Assembly: GCF_030433435.1 (NCBI RefSeq)
Contig: NZ_JANRHH010000055.1
Span: 1-64,000, forward strand
Reading direction: 5' to 3'
From: Polycladomyces subterraneus
GTDB lineage: Bacteria > Bacillota > Bacilli > Thermoactinomycetales > JIR-001
Length of the DNA: 64,000 nt
In this document: piece after piece, positions 35,340-44,209 of the stretch
Layout of the letters: every line of letters begins with the position of its first letter
Numbering within the stretch: position 1 is the stretch's first letter
The notes under the pieces: model-generated
Databases searched by the model: none
Told to the model about the DNA's origin: nothing
What the model saw: only the letters and a program-made list of their open reading frames with translations
Made by a program: the position numbers and the translations under genes

Positions 35340-36041
35340 CCATTAACCAGTTACATCTTAACTGTCTGGAAGAAGAGAAAAAAGGCTTTCAACAGTACTT
35401 TAAAGGAAGATTTAATCGGGATTTACAGAATTTCGTCCATTAAACAGGATGAATCGTGGAATGAAAAATAGTGCTCCTGAATCCCTTCAATAATTTCTAT
35501 TGGTATTACCCTGTAAAGTTGAGTATCAGTGTACAGCGGGAATTTTCATACAATAATGATATTCCATTTAATCTAATTATTTAATGCAATAGGGAATAGT
35601 CGCTTCCAACCGCATCATGTTTTCCGTCTATTAGGAATATTACGACTCATTCTTGCGCCATTTGTGATTTGGTGTATGGCCGATGGGCAGGTACGATAGC
35701 TAACGCACAGTCCGACGGTGGCCCGTTCTCTTACCGGAGAGCAAATCCCTTCCGATGAGGTGATGAAGGGAAACAAACCCACAGCGCACGATAGGTACGC
35801 CGTGGGAGACTGGTCCGTCATGACAAACAGACATTGTCATGATCCCGGTTTGTCAACACCCACGGCCTCCCATTCTCCTGAATGGAGACCTTTGTTTGCA
35901 TGTCCCGTATTCATTCCCTTCAGTCCGATGGAATCCGACGTGGATCGGAGTTACGAAACGGGTCTGCCGAGTGGGACGACGGATGCAGCTTTTTCCGGTT
36001 CCTTGGGCCGGGAGGCTTGTATGACTCTTCAACCTAGAAGT
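35340..36041. other. 700-base stretch without a supportable gene
   Basis: The left half is AT-rich and holds the promoter region of the DUF6454 gene; the right half (about 35690-36040) is GC-richer and contains open frames on both strands that I do not recognise. A perfect 9-bp inverted repeat (TCATGACAA at 35818-35826, TTGTCATGA at 35834-35842) lies in it. It may be a relic of a mobile element or lost gene, but nothing supports a specific call. Confidence 0.4.
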
Positions 36042-37244
36042 TCACCGGATCCACTGCTTCCGCAGGGCGATGGCCACCGCTTCGGTCCGGTTTTTGGCCT
36101 CCAGCTTCTTTAAGATGGTGTTGGCGTACTCGGCGACGGTGTGTTCGCTGATATACAGTTCGGCAGCGATAGATTTGGTGCTGTGGCCATCGGCAATCAG
36201 CTGCAGGATTTCCCGTTCCCGGTTACTGAGGACGGAAGGGGTGTGGAAGCGGGGTGGACGGGACGGGTTTAACTGAGCTTCCAGGGCCTTGGACGTCCGC
36301 TTCATCAATGCGTGGACGGTTTCCATCATCTGGTGTTCCGGCCGGAAGGGTTGCCCGTTCTGGTCGAGGAGTAAGAATCCGAGGGGGAAGGGATCCTTCC
36401 CGTACAGGGGGGCCACCACCAGGGACGTGACCCGAAAGTGTTCAATGTGGTGAGATGGGAGGTAATGCTTGACGTTTCGAAAATAGATGGGCTTTTTCTC
36501 CTTCAGTACGTATTTCAACCCGGGTATCTTGTAGTCCAGTTCCCGGATGCGCCGAATGTCGTCCAAATCGATGTTGTGAGAATAGATTCCATCCAGGGAA
36601 CGGGTGATGGGTGTGTACCAAAACAGCGCGGCCCGCGCGAACCCGGCGATACGGCAAACCTCCCGGACGGTATAGGAGAGTATATCTTCCAGCCCGTTCA
36701 GGGTGAGCAAGTTTTCATCATATTGGATGATCGCTTCATACAGGCGTATCTGATCTTCTTTAAAAGGGATGGGGTCCCGCTTCGACAATTGTCCTGATTG
36801 GTCGGATTCTTCGGACATCGACCCGTGGAGAAACTCTTGTTCCTGTATGGCGGAAAAAGCCAAATTCAGCAGAGATGAATGAATCCAGCAAAAGCCGACA
36901 TGGATGTCCAAGTCGGGATTTTGCAAGATCAACTCGAGCGTAATCTCCTCCAATGCGCCGATGATGAGGATGATATGACTCAGACGGAGCTTACCCGGAT
37001 GGGAAGCGATCCGTTCATGAAACTGCCGGGCGCCGGTGACCGGATCGGAAAGGAAACGGTCCAGCCGCTCCAGGAGGAATTGGAATACGTCGTTCACCGC
37101 GCGCTTTTCCACCCCGGAGAGCTTGAACGTCGAGAGTTTCACTCTCCAACGGGTCTCGCATTCCGGGTAGCCCTGAACCAACGTGTTCAGAATTTGTCGA
37201 ACTTCCTTCTGGGTCAGGATTGGGGTGGGTAGGATACTCTCCAT
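36042..37244 (-). CDS. LuxR-type regulator with GAF-like sensor domain
   Basis: A 400-residue transcription factor. The last 65 residues are a LuxR/FixJ-type helix-turn-helix (LSNREREILQLIADGHSTKSIAAELYISEHTVAEYANTILKKL). A GAF-like domain spans about residues 175-325; the N-terminal 150 residues are helical and unassigned. ATG 37244 has AAGGAAGG upstream. It is divergent from the SCP2-R2lox-ABC1 operon, 200 bases apart, and is the obvious candidate for its regulator. The shared intergenic region has a C-rich/G-rich inverted repeat (ACCCCC...GGGGGT) near 37328-37347. A ligand such as a lipid or oxidised lipid sensed by the GAF domain is speculation. Confidence 0.85.
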   Translation of the reverse strand: MESILPTPILTQKEVRQILNTLVQGYPECETRWRVKLSTFKLSGVEKRAVNDVFQFLLERLDRFLSDPVTGARQFHERIASHPGKLRLSHIILIIGALEEITLELILQNPDLDIHVGFCWIHSSLLNLAFSAIQEQEFLHGSMSEESDQSGQLSKRDPIPFKEDQIRLYEAIIQYDENLLTLNGLEDILSYTVREVCRIAGFARAALFWYTPITRSLDGIYSHNIDLDDIRRIRELDYKIPGLKYVLKEKKPIYFRNVKHYLPSHHIEHFRVTSLVVAPLYGKDPFPLGFLLLDQNGQPFRPEHQMMETVHALMKRTSKALEAQLNPSRPPRFHTPSVLSNREREILQLIADGHSTKSIAAELYISEHTVAEYANTILKKLEAKNRTEAVAIALRKQWIR

Positions 37245-37443
37245 GGCAGAACCTTCCTTTTTATTGCGTGATATTGATATATTCGTATTTTGAAATTATT
37301 TAGTTTTATTACATTTGTCAAGTTGTCAACCCCCTTGATTATGGGGGTAGTAATCCCCCCATCCAGGGGATGTGGGCCAATTTGGAGCAGTGATATCTTT
37401 CAGAATAAAGGGAATCCTTACACAAGTAAAAAAGGAGGCAGAA

Positions 37444-37715
37444 ATGAAAGCGCTTGACGAGGAATGGGTTGAAGCCTGGAAAGAGAAGATCAATCAGAGT
37501 GTTCAGTATAGGCAGGCGGCGCTGACGTGGGAATGGCCGCTGTCCTGACGATGGAAAAGGACCCATCCGTCGGCTGGAACGGGGACAAGAGCGTCTATCT
37601 GGACCCCTACCGGGGGGAGTGCCACGAAGCGCGGGTTGCCACGAAAGAGGACATCGCCTATATGCCGTGTGGGGATACCGTGTTGAAACCGTGTTCCAAA
37701 TCGTCGGAAGAGTAA
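37444..37715 (+). pseudogene. SCP2 sterol-binding-like protein, first copy, frameshifted and truncated
   Basis: ATG 37444 behind AAGGAGG starts MKALDEEWVEAWKEKINQS and reaches ALTWEWPLS before TGA at 37546. Homology to the intact copy at 37730 continues in the next frame: LTMEKDPSVGWNGDKSVYLD and HEARVATKEDIAY, then an unrelated tail. One base missing in the codons after WPL (expected CTGGTCCTG, seen CTGTCCTG) explains the shift. The C-terminal half of the domain is gone. Tandem duplication followed by decay. Confidence 0.8.
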
Positions 37716-37729
37716 AGGAGTGGGTACGG

Positions 37730-38158
37730 ATGGCATTTGAGGCTTTCACGGACGAATGGGCAAAAGAATGGGCCAAACATTTGAACCGGAACGAAAACTA
37801 TCGGAAGTTGGCAGCAACCTGGGAATGGCCGCTGGTGCTGCGGGTGGAAAAGGATGAGTCCGTCGGGTTGGAGGAGGATCGTGCCATCTATCTGGATCTG
37901 TGGCACGGCCAATGCCGGGAGGCCAGGGCGGCAACGGAAGAAGATCTGGAAAATGCACCGTACATCATCAGCGCCGATCCCTACACATGGAAAATGATCC
38001 TCGAGCGGAAACTGGAGCCCATCTCGACACTGATGCGCGGCAGACTGAAGTTGGTCAAAGGCGACCTGTCGACTCTGTCCGGCTATGTGATGGCTGCCAA
38101 GTCTCTGCTGGAGGACGCTTTGAAAGTGGATACGGAGATTCCCGAAGCCCTGAAATAA
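37730..38158 (+). CDS. SCP2 sterol-binding domain protein
   Basis: A 142-residue single-domain SCP2-like protein, predicted to be cytosolic with a hydrophobic tunnel for acyl chains or other lipids. Visible features are the amphipathic N-terminal helix (FTDEWAKEWAKHLNRNENYR), a beta sheet with WEWPLVLRVEKDESVGLEED and the conserved C-terminal helix with LKLVKGDLSTLSGYVMAAK, typical of SCP2 (G-D/N-x-x-x-L). ATG 37730 with AAAGGAG upstream. It lies 18 bases before the R2lox gene and likely handles the lipid ligand or product of that oxidase; this is inference from the operon. Confidence 0.85.
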   Translation: MAFEAFTDEWAKEWAKHLNRNENYRKLAATWEWPLVLRVEKDESVGLEEDRAIYLDLWHGQCREARAATEEDLENAPYIISADPYTWKMILERKLEPISTLMRGRLKLVKGDLSTLSGYVMAAKSLLEDALKVDTEIPEALK

Positions 38159-38176
38159 AGAACGGGGGGAAGAAAC

Positions 38177-39082
38177 ATGCGCGTGATGCAGAGCACGAGC
38201 GAAAAAGGGCTGAATCATTCGCTTCTACCCATGCGGTTGTATCACAAAGCCAAAGTTTTGGGTGTATGGGATCCGAAGGACATCGATTTGACCCAGGACA
38301 GGAAAGACTGGAAAACGTTTAACGAAATTGAAAAGGAGATGGCCCTGCGCCTGTGTTCCATGTTTCAGGCGGGAGAGGAAGCGGTCACTCGGGACCTGCT
38401 TCCGCTGATCCGCGTTATTTCCATGGAAGGACGCCTCGAGGAAGAGATGTTTTTGACCACATTTCTGTGGGAAGAGGCAAAACACACCGAAGCATTTCGA
38501 CGCTTCCTCGATGAGGTGGCCGGTGTCACTGGACAGGATTTGTCCGTGTATCACCTCGACAATTACCGGAAGCTGTTTTACGAATACCTGCCGCAAGCCA
38601 TGGAGCGGTTGATACACGATCCCTCGCCGGAAGCACAGGCGGAGGCGTCCGTCACCTACAACATGATCGTCGAAGGCGTGCTGGCGGAAACGGGATATTA
38701 TTCCACATTCTGCTCCTACAAACGCTTGGGCCTGATGCCGGGAACAGTCAAGACGTTTGAATACCTGCAGCGGGATGAATCTCGCCACATTGCCTACGGT
38801 GTTTATCTCCTCCAGCGTCTCATCATCGAACACGACCATGTGTGGGACGTCGTCCGAAAGCGGATGGAGTTTCTCCTGCCGACGGCGATCGGCGTGGTCA
38901 ACGAGTTGATCGGTCAGGTGGAGGTTCTCCCCTTCGGTTTGGACAAGGACGAAATGATTCAGTACGCCATGAAACAATTCGATATCCGGATGAGCTTGTT
39001 GGAGCGGGCCCATGGAAAGTCGGTGGAGGAGCTTTCCGACCTGAGTGAAGAAACCTTAAAAACAGTAAAGGAAGTTTTTTAA
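38177..39082 (+). CDS. R2-like ligand-binding oxidase (R2lox, Mn/Fe)
   Basis: A 301-residue ferritin-like oxidase related to ribonucleotide reductase R2 but with a Mn/Fe cofactor and a bound long-chain fatty acid. Predicted metal ligands are Glu67, Glu100, His103, Glu166, Glu201 and His204 (seen in AGEEAV, EEAKH, IVEG and RDESRH). The residues that form the Tyr-Val ether cross-link in the Geobacillus enzyme are present as Val70 and Tyr161, in matching spacing. Length equals R2loxI. ATG 38177 follows GGGGGG. The natural substrate of R2lox is unknown; here it sits between a lipid-carrier-like gene and an ABC1 kinase. Confidence 0.93.
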   Translation: MRVMQSTSEKGLNHSLLPMRLYHKAKVLGVWDPKDIDLTQDRKDWKTFNEIEKEMALRLCSMFQAGEEAVTRDLLPLIRVISMEGRLEEEMFLTTFLWEEAKHTEAFRRFLDEVAGVTGQDLSVYHLDNYRKLFYEYLPQAMERLIHDPSPEAQAEASVTYNMIVEGVLAETGYYSTFCSYKRLGLMPGTVKTFEYLQRDESRHIAYGVYLLQRLIIEHDHVWDVVRKRMEFLLPTAIGVVNELIGQVEVLPFGLDKDEMIQYAMKQFDIRMSLLERAHGKSVEELSDLSEETLKTVKEVF

Positions 39083-39160
39083 GGGAATAGCTATGGATCA
39101 TTACGTCAAGGGAGGCGGTGTGGGGATAGGATACCCGTTCTCCAAGGAGGGATTAAAGCG

Positions 39161-40927
39161 GTGGTATCTCCGGTCCTTGAGGATTCCGAAGAGAAGACGG
39201 TTGTGAAGGGAGAAACGTTCACCGCGGAGGAAAAGGAAAAGATCTGGCAAGAGATCCGGGGCATGCGGAATTCGATCACGAAAGGCGGACGCTTTCGCTC
39301 CATCGCGAAGGTTCTAGCCAAACACGGGCTTCTTTATTTGTTGTCGGATCGGAAGATGTTCCGGTGGTTTCCGGGGAAACTGGTCTCACCGGAAGAAGAC
39401 CGGGAATTGCATCAGATCGGTCGTCGCCTGCGCCTCGCCTTTGAGGAGCTGGGTCCCACCTTCATCAAGCTGGGGCAGGTGCTGGTCACCCGACAGGAAT
39501 TGATCCCCGAACCGATCACGGCAGAACTGGTGAAATTGCTGGACGAGATTCCCCCGATGCCGTTTCGGTATATCGCCGTCGTACTGGACGATGAGCTGCC
39601 CGATGGATTGGAGACCTTTGAATGGATCGACCCGGAACCTATCGGATCCGCTTCACTGGCCCAGGTGTACCGAGCTCGGCTGAAGGACGGGCGCATGTGT
39701 GCGGTCAAAGTGGTTCGACCCAATGTTGAAAAACTGTTTCAGACAGACATCGACGTCATCAGGAAATGGGTCCGTCGGTTGCACAAGCTGCTTCCGCCGC
39801 CGCTGGCGGCGGTCGTCGATCTGCCGGGGTTGGTCGACGACTATTACAGCAGCTCGATGAACGAGTTGGATATGCGCGTCGAGGCGCGCAACATGGAGGA
39901 ACACGGACGGATTGGAGAGGAATTTGAAACGATCGGTGTTCCCGAGGTTTACCATGCGTTCCGCTCGGTCCTGATCATGGAGTATGTGGAAGGATGGAAC
40001 CTCAAGGAGTTTCCGGTCGACTTCTTCACCTTTGAAGAACGCTTTGAGCGGATGATGGATCTGGCCCATTACTACATCAAGACCTTTTCCGAGGGATATT
40101 ACCACGCCGATCCTCACGGTTCCAATCTCATGGTGGATCGCCGCACAAAAAAAGTGATCGGCATTGACTGGGGCATGGTGGGCCGGATGGACTCTCTCCA
40201 CACGGAAGCGATCTTCCGCATGCTGCTCCATATTCGATTAAATCAGGCGGAAGACGCCGCGGAAGCAGCGCTGGACGTCTTCCAACCGACGCCGTATACG
40301 GACCCTGTCCGCCTCAAGGATCAGCTTCGTTCCGTCTTCATCCGGTATGTCAACAGCGAACAGGCCAGCAAGTACAACTGGGGAAACTTGTTGATCCAGG
40401 CCATCACCGTTGCCATGCGTAACTATTGCCGGATTCCCAACGGTCTGGCCCTGTGGGCTAAGGGATTTTCGGCGGCTGAGGGAACAGCGCGATGGCTTTG
40501 TCCCGAGATCAGTTACCATCTGGCGGTGGAGTCGGCCGACGTGCAGATTCTGCGCCGATGGCTGGCCCGCCGGTTCAACTACCGGGCCAACGCAAGCTTG
40601 GTCGTGGAGGGCGCCAAACTGGTCGCCACGTTGCCCCGGCGACTGAACAAAATCCTGGAAAAACTGGCCTGGAATGATCTGAAGTGGGTGGTGGTGAACC
40701 GGTTGGACGACGATTCCGTCCGTGAGGTGAACAGGATGATCAATCGGATCACCCTGGGGATGATGACCGGTGGTCTGTTCGTGGGCAGTTCCCTGCTTCT
40801 CGCCTTCGGCGGGGAGCAGGTGCTGGTCGTTCCGTCCATCCGCTGGCTGGCGACCGGCATGCTGTGGGGCTCGGCGATCACTGCCCTTTATGTTGTTTGG
40901 AGGGTGGTCCGATCCAACAGAGCTTGA
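39161..40927 (+). CDS. ABC1/UbiB family atypical kinase
   Basis: A 588-residue AarF/UbiB/ADCK protein. The family hallmarks are present: KLGQVLVTRQELIP (the KxGQ region) near residue 103, the Ala-rich-loop replacement IGSASLAQVYRA near 165, the lysine in CAVKVVRP, the catalytic-type YYHADPHGSNLMV near 320 and IDWGMVG as the DFG equivalent. The C-terminal part has hydrophobic segments (about residues 525-583), so it is likely membrane bound. These proteins act as ATPases or kinases that control isoprenoid-lipid and quinone metabolism. GTG 39161 follows AAGGAGG. It follows R2lox by 78 bases and leads into a coiled-coil gene. Confidence 0.92.
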   Translation: MVSPVLEDSEEKTVVKGETFTAEEKEKIWQEIRGMRNSITKGGRFRSIAKVLAKHGLLYLLSDRKMFRWFPGKLVSPEEDRELHQIGRRLRLAFEELGPTFIKLGQVLVTRQELIPEPITAELVKLLDEIPPMPFRYIAVVLDDELPDGLETFEWIDPEPIGSASLAQVYRARLKDGRMCAVKVVRPNVEKLFQTDIDVIRKWVRRLHKLLPPPLAAVVDLPGLVDDYYSSSMNELDMRVEARNMEEHGRIGEEFETIGVPEVYHAFRSVLIMEYVEGWNLKEFPVDFFTFEERFERMMDLAHYYIKTFSEGYYHADPHGSNLMVDRRTKKVIGIDWGMVGRMDSLHTEAIFRMLLHIRLNQAEDAAEAALDVFQPTPYTDPVRLKDQLRSVFIRYVNSEQASKYNWGNLLIQAITVAMRNYCRIPNGLALWAKGFSAAEGTARWLCPEISYHLAVESADVQILRRWLARRFNYRANASLVVEGAKLVATLPRRLNKILEKLAWNDLKWVVVNRLDDDSVREVNRMINRITLGMMTGGLFVGSSLLLAFGGEQVLVVPSIRWLATGMLWGSAITALYVVWRVVRSNRA

Positions 40928-40967
40928 CCCGGGTGCTGGTGGACACAACGGGAATGGAGGGATCGGG

Positions 40968-41318
40968 TTGGAAAACGAAAAGATGACCATGGAACAGCGT
41001 ATAGAGGCTTTTTATCGGCAGAGCGGCGGCCCCCACAACAGCCAGATCCCCAAGCTGCTGGAGAAGCACCTCCTCTACGGGAAAGATCACGGCATGCCCG
41101 GCTACAAGGAGACCTTCGAGGATGGGATCATGGATGTAGTGTTGAACGATCCCAGTCTACTGCTTCTTTACGAGCGGATTCAGCGCTGGCGTCTGAAGCG
41201 GAAATCAGAGCACGAGGCCGCATCTCACTTGAAGGAAAAGATCGAGTCTTTGGAACGGGAAGTGGCTCGTCTGCGGGAGGCGATCGACCGTCTGTTTGAG
41301 GAGAAGTCGAAGCGGTGA
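40968..41318 (+). CDS. Coiled-coil protein at the end of the R2lox operon
   Basis: A 116-residue basic/acidic helical protein. TTG 40968 with GGAGG seven bases upstream gives MENEKMTMEQRIEAFYRQSG; the middle has LLEKHLLYGKDHGMPGYKET and the last 40 residues form a leucine-zipper-like coiled coil (LKEKIESLEREVARLREAID). I do not recognise the family. It could be a membrane-adjacent scaffold or regulator of the ABC1 kinase; that is only position-based. Followed by a terminator. Confidence 0.75.
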   Translation: MENEKMTMEQRIEAFYRQSGGPHNSQIPKLLEKHLLYGKDHGMPGYKETFEDGIMDVVLNDPSLLLLYERIQRWRLKRKSEHEAASHLKEKIESLEREVARLREAIDRLFEEKSKR

Positions 41319-41327
41319 AAAGCGGCG

Positions 41328-41356
41328 AATCTCCGGCATGTGCCGGGGATTTCTTT
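41328..41356 (+). terminator. Terminator of the R2lox operon
   Basis: AATCTCCGGCA pairs with TGCCGGGGATT (one bulge), followed by TCTTT, ten bases after the coiled-coil gene stop. Confidence 0.75.
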
Positions 41357-41563
41357 AAAGTGAGCCCTACAGGGCACGACTGTTCGAAGGGCGTGGGAAT
41401 GGGAAATCTGTTTTTCGGCTTTTCCCGAATGACCGGCAGTAGATCTCCCCGTTCATATTATCACTTGTCTCTTTAGGTTTTTGAAGGTTTGGTCATACTG
41501 TTCAAAGATTCGTTCTAGCTCTTGCCTTCATTTCGAGAGTCTGGTCGCCGACAGGGAGTTTGT

Positions 41564-41836
41564 ATGAGCCTGTTGTTGATCACGGGATGTACGCAGGAGG
41601 AAAAGACGGTGCCTGTCGTTATCAGATTAAAGAACACCCAAGGACAACCGGTTACCCATTCAGTGGTTGGGATTTCATCCCCAAAAATCTTCGGAAACAA
41701 GTAGGAGCCATCCAATGGCCGGATCAAAAAGGGGGGGAAGTGGTTCAACAGCTTTCCCTGGCAGTACGGGAAGCAGAAAAGGATCGTGGAAGTCAAGAAC
41801 CGACCGGTGACGGTGGAGTTCATCACAAAAGAATAA
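41564..41836 (+). pseudogene. Small lipoprotein interrupted by an amber codon
   Basis: ATG 41564 (GGGAG upstream) gives MSLLLITGCTQEEKTVPVV; ITGC is a lipobox-like motif but the signal peptide is very short and lacks a basic n-region. The frame meets TAG at 41702 and then stays open in the same frame to TAA at 41834-41836, with a sensible basic C-terminus (KQKRIVEVKNRPVTVEFITK). One nonsense change explains this. Unrecognised family. Confidence 0.5.
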
Positions 41837-41887
41837 ACAACCGGGCTCAATAAAGCATCTCAGAACATCTGTTGGCTTTGCAGACTG

Positions 41888-42307
41888 CTATGGTTGGTAT
41901 AAAATGGTTTGTACGATGCCGATGAAGTATTCAAATTCGCGGATAATATGGTTTATAACGACTTGAGCGGTGAAATTGTTTTTGAACGATTCACTTTGAT
42001 CTCTGATTTGTATTTGTATAAATTGTTCACTTTGATTGAGGCAAAATTTTACTAGCTTTAACACGTTTTGATAAACTGCAGGAGTGACGGCATAATCAGA
42101 ACGGATCACCGTCTCAATGAATCTGATTACACGCTGGTGTGTTTGATTTAACGCCCTCTCCCATTCTTTTAGTACTTCGACATATTGTGTTTCCAGGTTT
42201 TTTACTAGCTCTCGAATAACAACAGTATATTCTTCTTCTTGATGCTTCCAAAATTCAGCCTCATCCAAAATACGCAACGGCATTTGATTTCCATAATAAT
42301 ATTGCAT
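41888..42307 (-). CDS. DUF2935-like helical protein
   Basis: A 139-residue helical protein. RILDEAEFWKHQEEEYTVVIRELVKNLE and the later AQVVINHIIREFEYFI resemble DUF2935, a Bacillales family whose members usually carry two such halves of about 130 residues; here only one is present. Conserved Glu/His positions hint at a four-helix metal-binding bundle, but this is uncertain. No strong ribosome binding site is visible before ATG 42307, so the gene may be weakly expressed or a truncated copy. Confidence 0.6.
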   Translation of the reverse strand: MQYYYGNQMPLRILDEAEFWKHQEEEYTVVIRELVKNLETQYVEVLKEWERALNQTHQRVIRFIETVIRSDYAVTPAVYQNVLKLVKFCLNQSEQFIQIQIRDQSESFKNNFTAQVVINHIIREFEYFIGIVQTILYQP

Positions 42308-42540
42308 TTCTATGCATTTCTACCTGGCCACCATTCGATATTCGCCTATTAAACAAATGTATTCAAAAGATAGTCAAACATGAGGAGTCGTTATTAGTGC
42401 ATTTAATGAGACCATAAGAGCTTTAAGGGAACTGGTAGTCACCAGGCAATATTGAGACTTGGTCTAAAGAAGGGGTTCGGCTCTTTATCAATCAAAAAAT
42501 CCAATGAATGGAAACAAACGATCAAAGGAGGAGTGGTACG

Positions 42541-43149
42541 ATGGACTGGGAAAAGATGTATGAGACAGGTGAGTTCGCCTATTGGGACTTTGTGGCCCCT
42601 TCATCGGAATTGGTAGCAACCATCGCCGTTTTGGGACTGCCGCAACCGGGGGAGGTGGCGCTGGATATCGGATGTGGTGCGGGACGGGAGGCCATTTTCT
42701 TGGCCCAATGCGGTTATCGTACCATTGGTGTGGACATGACGGCCAAGGCGCTTGAAATCGCTAGGGAACGCGCACGTGAGGAAGGCGTTCCGGTCGATTT
42801 CCGGCAGGGAAATGCCCTGGATCTACCGATTGAAGATGAATCTGTCGATTTCGTCAATGATCGAGGTTGTTTTCACCTCATACCCGAAGCCGACCGGTCG
42901 CGCTACGCGAGTGAGGTGTTGCGCGTGATGAAGCCGGGAGCCCGGTTTCTGTTGCGTGGTTGCCGAGATGCCAATGCCGTTCCAAAAGCCGTGGAGGAAC
43001 GTGATGTCCATTTCGAACCGATAACGGAGGATGTCGTCCAACGTTTTTTCCCGACCGAGTATTTTGTACATGGACCTGTCTTGCCCCTGCAATTGATCGG
43101 GAATCAAAAAGCGCTTCCTGGAAATCTCGTGGTGTTGCGAAAAAAATAA
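42541..43149 (+). CDS. Class I SAM-dependent methyltransferase (thiopurine/tellurite-type)
   Basis: A 202-residue methyltransferase. Motif I LDIGCGAGREAIFLA near residue 43, motif II acidic GVDMTAKALEIA, and motif IV VDFVNDRGCFHLI, where the DRGxFH pattern is typical of a group annotated as thiopurine or small-molecule methyltransferases. ATG 42541 has AAAGGAGG at good spacing. It precedes a second, unrelated methyltransferase gene by 20 bases and is probably co-transcribed with it. Substrate unknown. Confidence 0.88.
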   Translation: MDWEKMYETGEFAYWDFVAPSSELVATIAVLGLPQPGEVALDIGCGAGREAIFLAQCGYRTIGVDMTAKALEIARERAREEGVPVDFRQGNALDLPIEDESVDFVNDRGCFHLIPEADRSRYASEVLRVMKPGARFLLRGCRDANAVPKAVEERDVHFEPITEDVVQRFFPTEYFVHGPVLPLQLIGNQKALPGNLVVLRKK

Positions 43150-43170
43150 ACGGAAAAGGGGATTAAGAGA

Positions 43171-43968
43171 ATGGATATCGCCTACAACCGCATCGGTAAG
43201 ACGTATGACGCAACCAGGAGGGCTGATCCGGAAATCCTTCGTCGGTTGCTACGGCATTTGTCTGCGGCGCAAGGAGAACCGGTGTTGGAAGTGGCCTGCG
43301 GCACCGGTAATTATACCACGGCGTTGGCCGAGGCGGGATTGCGGATGACTGGGGTGGATGTGTCAGATGTGATGTTGTCCCGTGCACGATCCAAATCAGC
43401 TGAGGTGAACTGGGTGCAGGCGGATGCGGTGCAGTTGCCGTTTGCAGATGGATCGTTCCGAGGCGCGTTGACCGTGCTGGCTGTTCATCACCTGCACGAC
43501 GTCGTGTCGGTGTTTCGTGAGGTGTACCGGGTTCTGGATCAAGGCCGGTATGTGATCTTCACCTCATCGCCGGAGCAGATGGAACAATACTGGTTGAATG
43601 CGTATTTTCCCACGATGATGCAGAAGGCGATGGAGCGGATGCCCAGTGTCGGCCAGGTGGCCGACTGGTTAAAAGAAGCCGGTTTTACCCTAGTGGAGGC
43701 GGAAACTTACCTGATACCTGAGGATCATCAAGATGCGTTTCTCTACGGATTGAAGCATCGTCCAGGAGCATACCTGGATCCGCAGGTTCGTGCCGGGATT
43801 TCTGCATTCGCCCAACTGGCCGACGAGCAAGAGGTCACGGAAGGGTGCTGTAAGTTGGAGCGGGACATCGTTTCGGGCCAAATTGGTGAAGCAATAAAAC
43901 AATGGGGAAGTATCAAAGGGGATTACACATTTGTAATCGCTGAGAAGAACAGATCGGTGTCGGATTGA
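43171..43968 (+). CDS. Class I SAM-dependent methyltransferase (Methyltransf_11-like)
   Basis: A 265-residue enzyme: MDIAYNRIGKTYDATRRADPEI, motif I VLEVACGTGNYTTALAEAG near residue 37, GVDVSDVMLSRARSK, and ADAVQLPFADGSFRGAL with the catalytic-site LAVHHLHD. The C-terminal 100 residues are a helical lid. AAAAGGGG precedes ATG 43171. The pattern matches many Bacillales small-molecule methyltransferases without assigned substrates. Different in sequence from its upstream neighbour. Confidence 0.87.
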   Translation: MDIAYNRIGKTYDATRRADPEILRRLLRHLSAAQGEPVLEVACGTGNYTTALAEAGLRMTGVDVSDVMLSRARSKSAEVNWVQADAVQLPFADGSFRGALTVLAVHHLHDVVSVFREVYRVLDQGRYVIFTSSPEQMEQYWLNAYFPTMMQKAMERMPSVGQVADWLKEAGFTLVEAETYLIPEDHQDAFLYGLKHRPGAYLDPQVRAGISAFAQLADEQEVTEGCCKLERDIVSGQIGEAIKQWGSIKGDYTFVIAEKNRSVSD

Positions 43969-44128
43969 TTCAACCATGAAAAAGAGGACCATTTCCCCGT
44001 TATGCGTGTCCGGTAGGATTTGAGCTCGAGAAGGGTGTCCTTATTCTCGCAATCCACCCTTTAAGATTGGAAACAGAAGCGAGGGGGAAAACGTGTTCCT
44101 CCGTAGATTGACCGGGAGAAATGGCGAT

Positions 44129-44178
44129 ATCCAAAAAAAAAGCCTAGCAGGGATCAACCCGCTAGGCTTTTTTTTTTA
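44129..44178. terminator. Bidirectional terminator after the methyltransferase pair
   Basis: AAAAAAAAAGCCTAGC (44133-44148) with GCTAGGCTTTTTTTTTT (44161-44177): a GC stem flanked by A-run and T-run, good for both convergent transcripts. Confidence 0.9.
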
Positions 44179-44209
44179 CCAATAGAAAAACTAAGCTGCC
44201 CTCGCTTAG

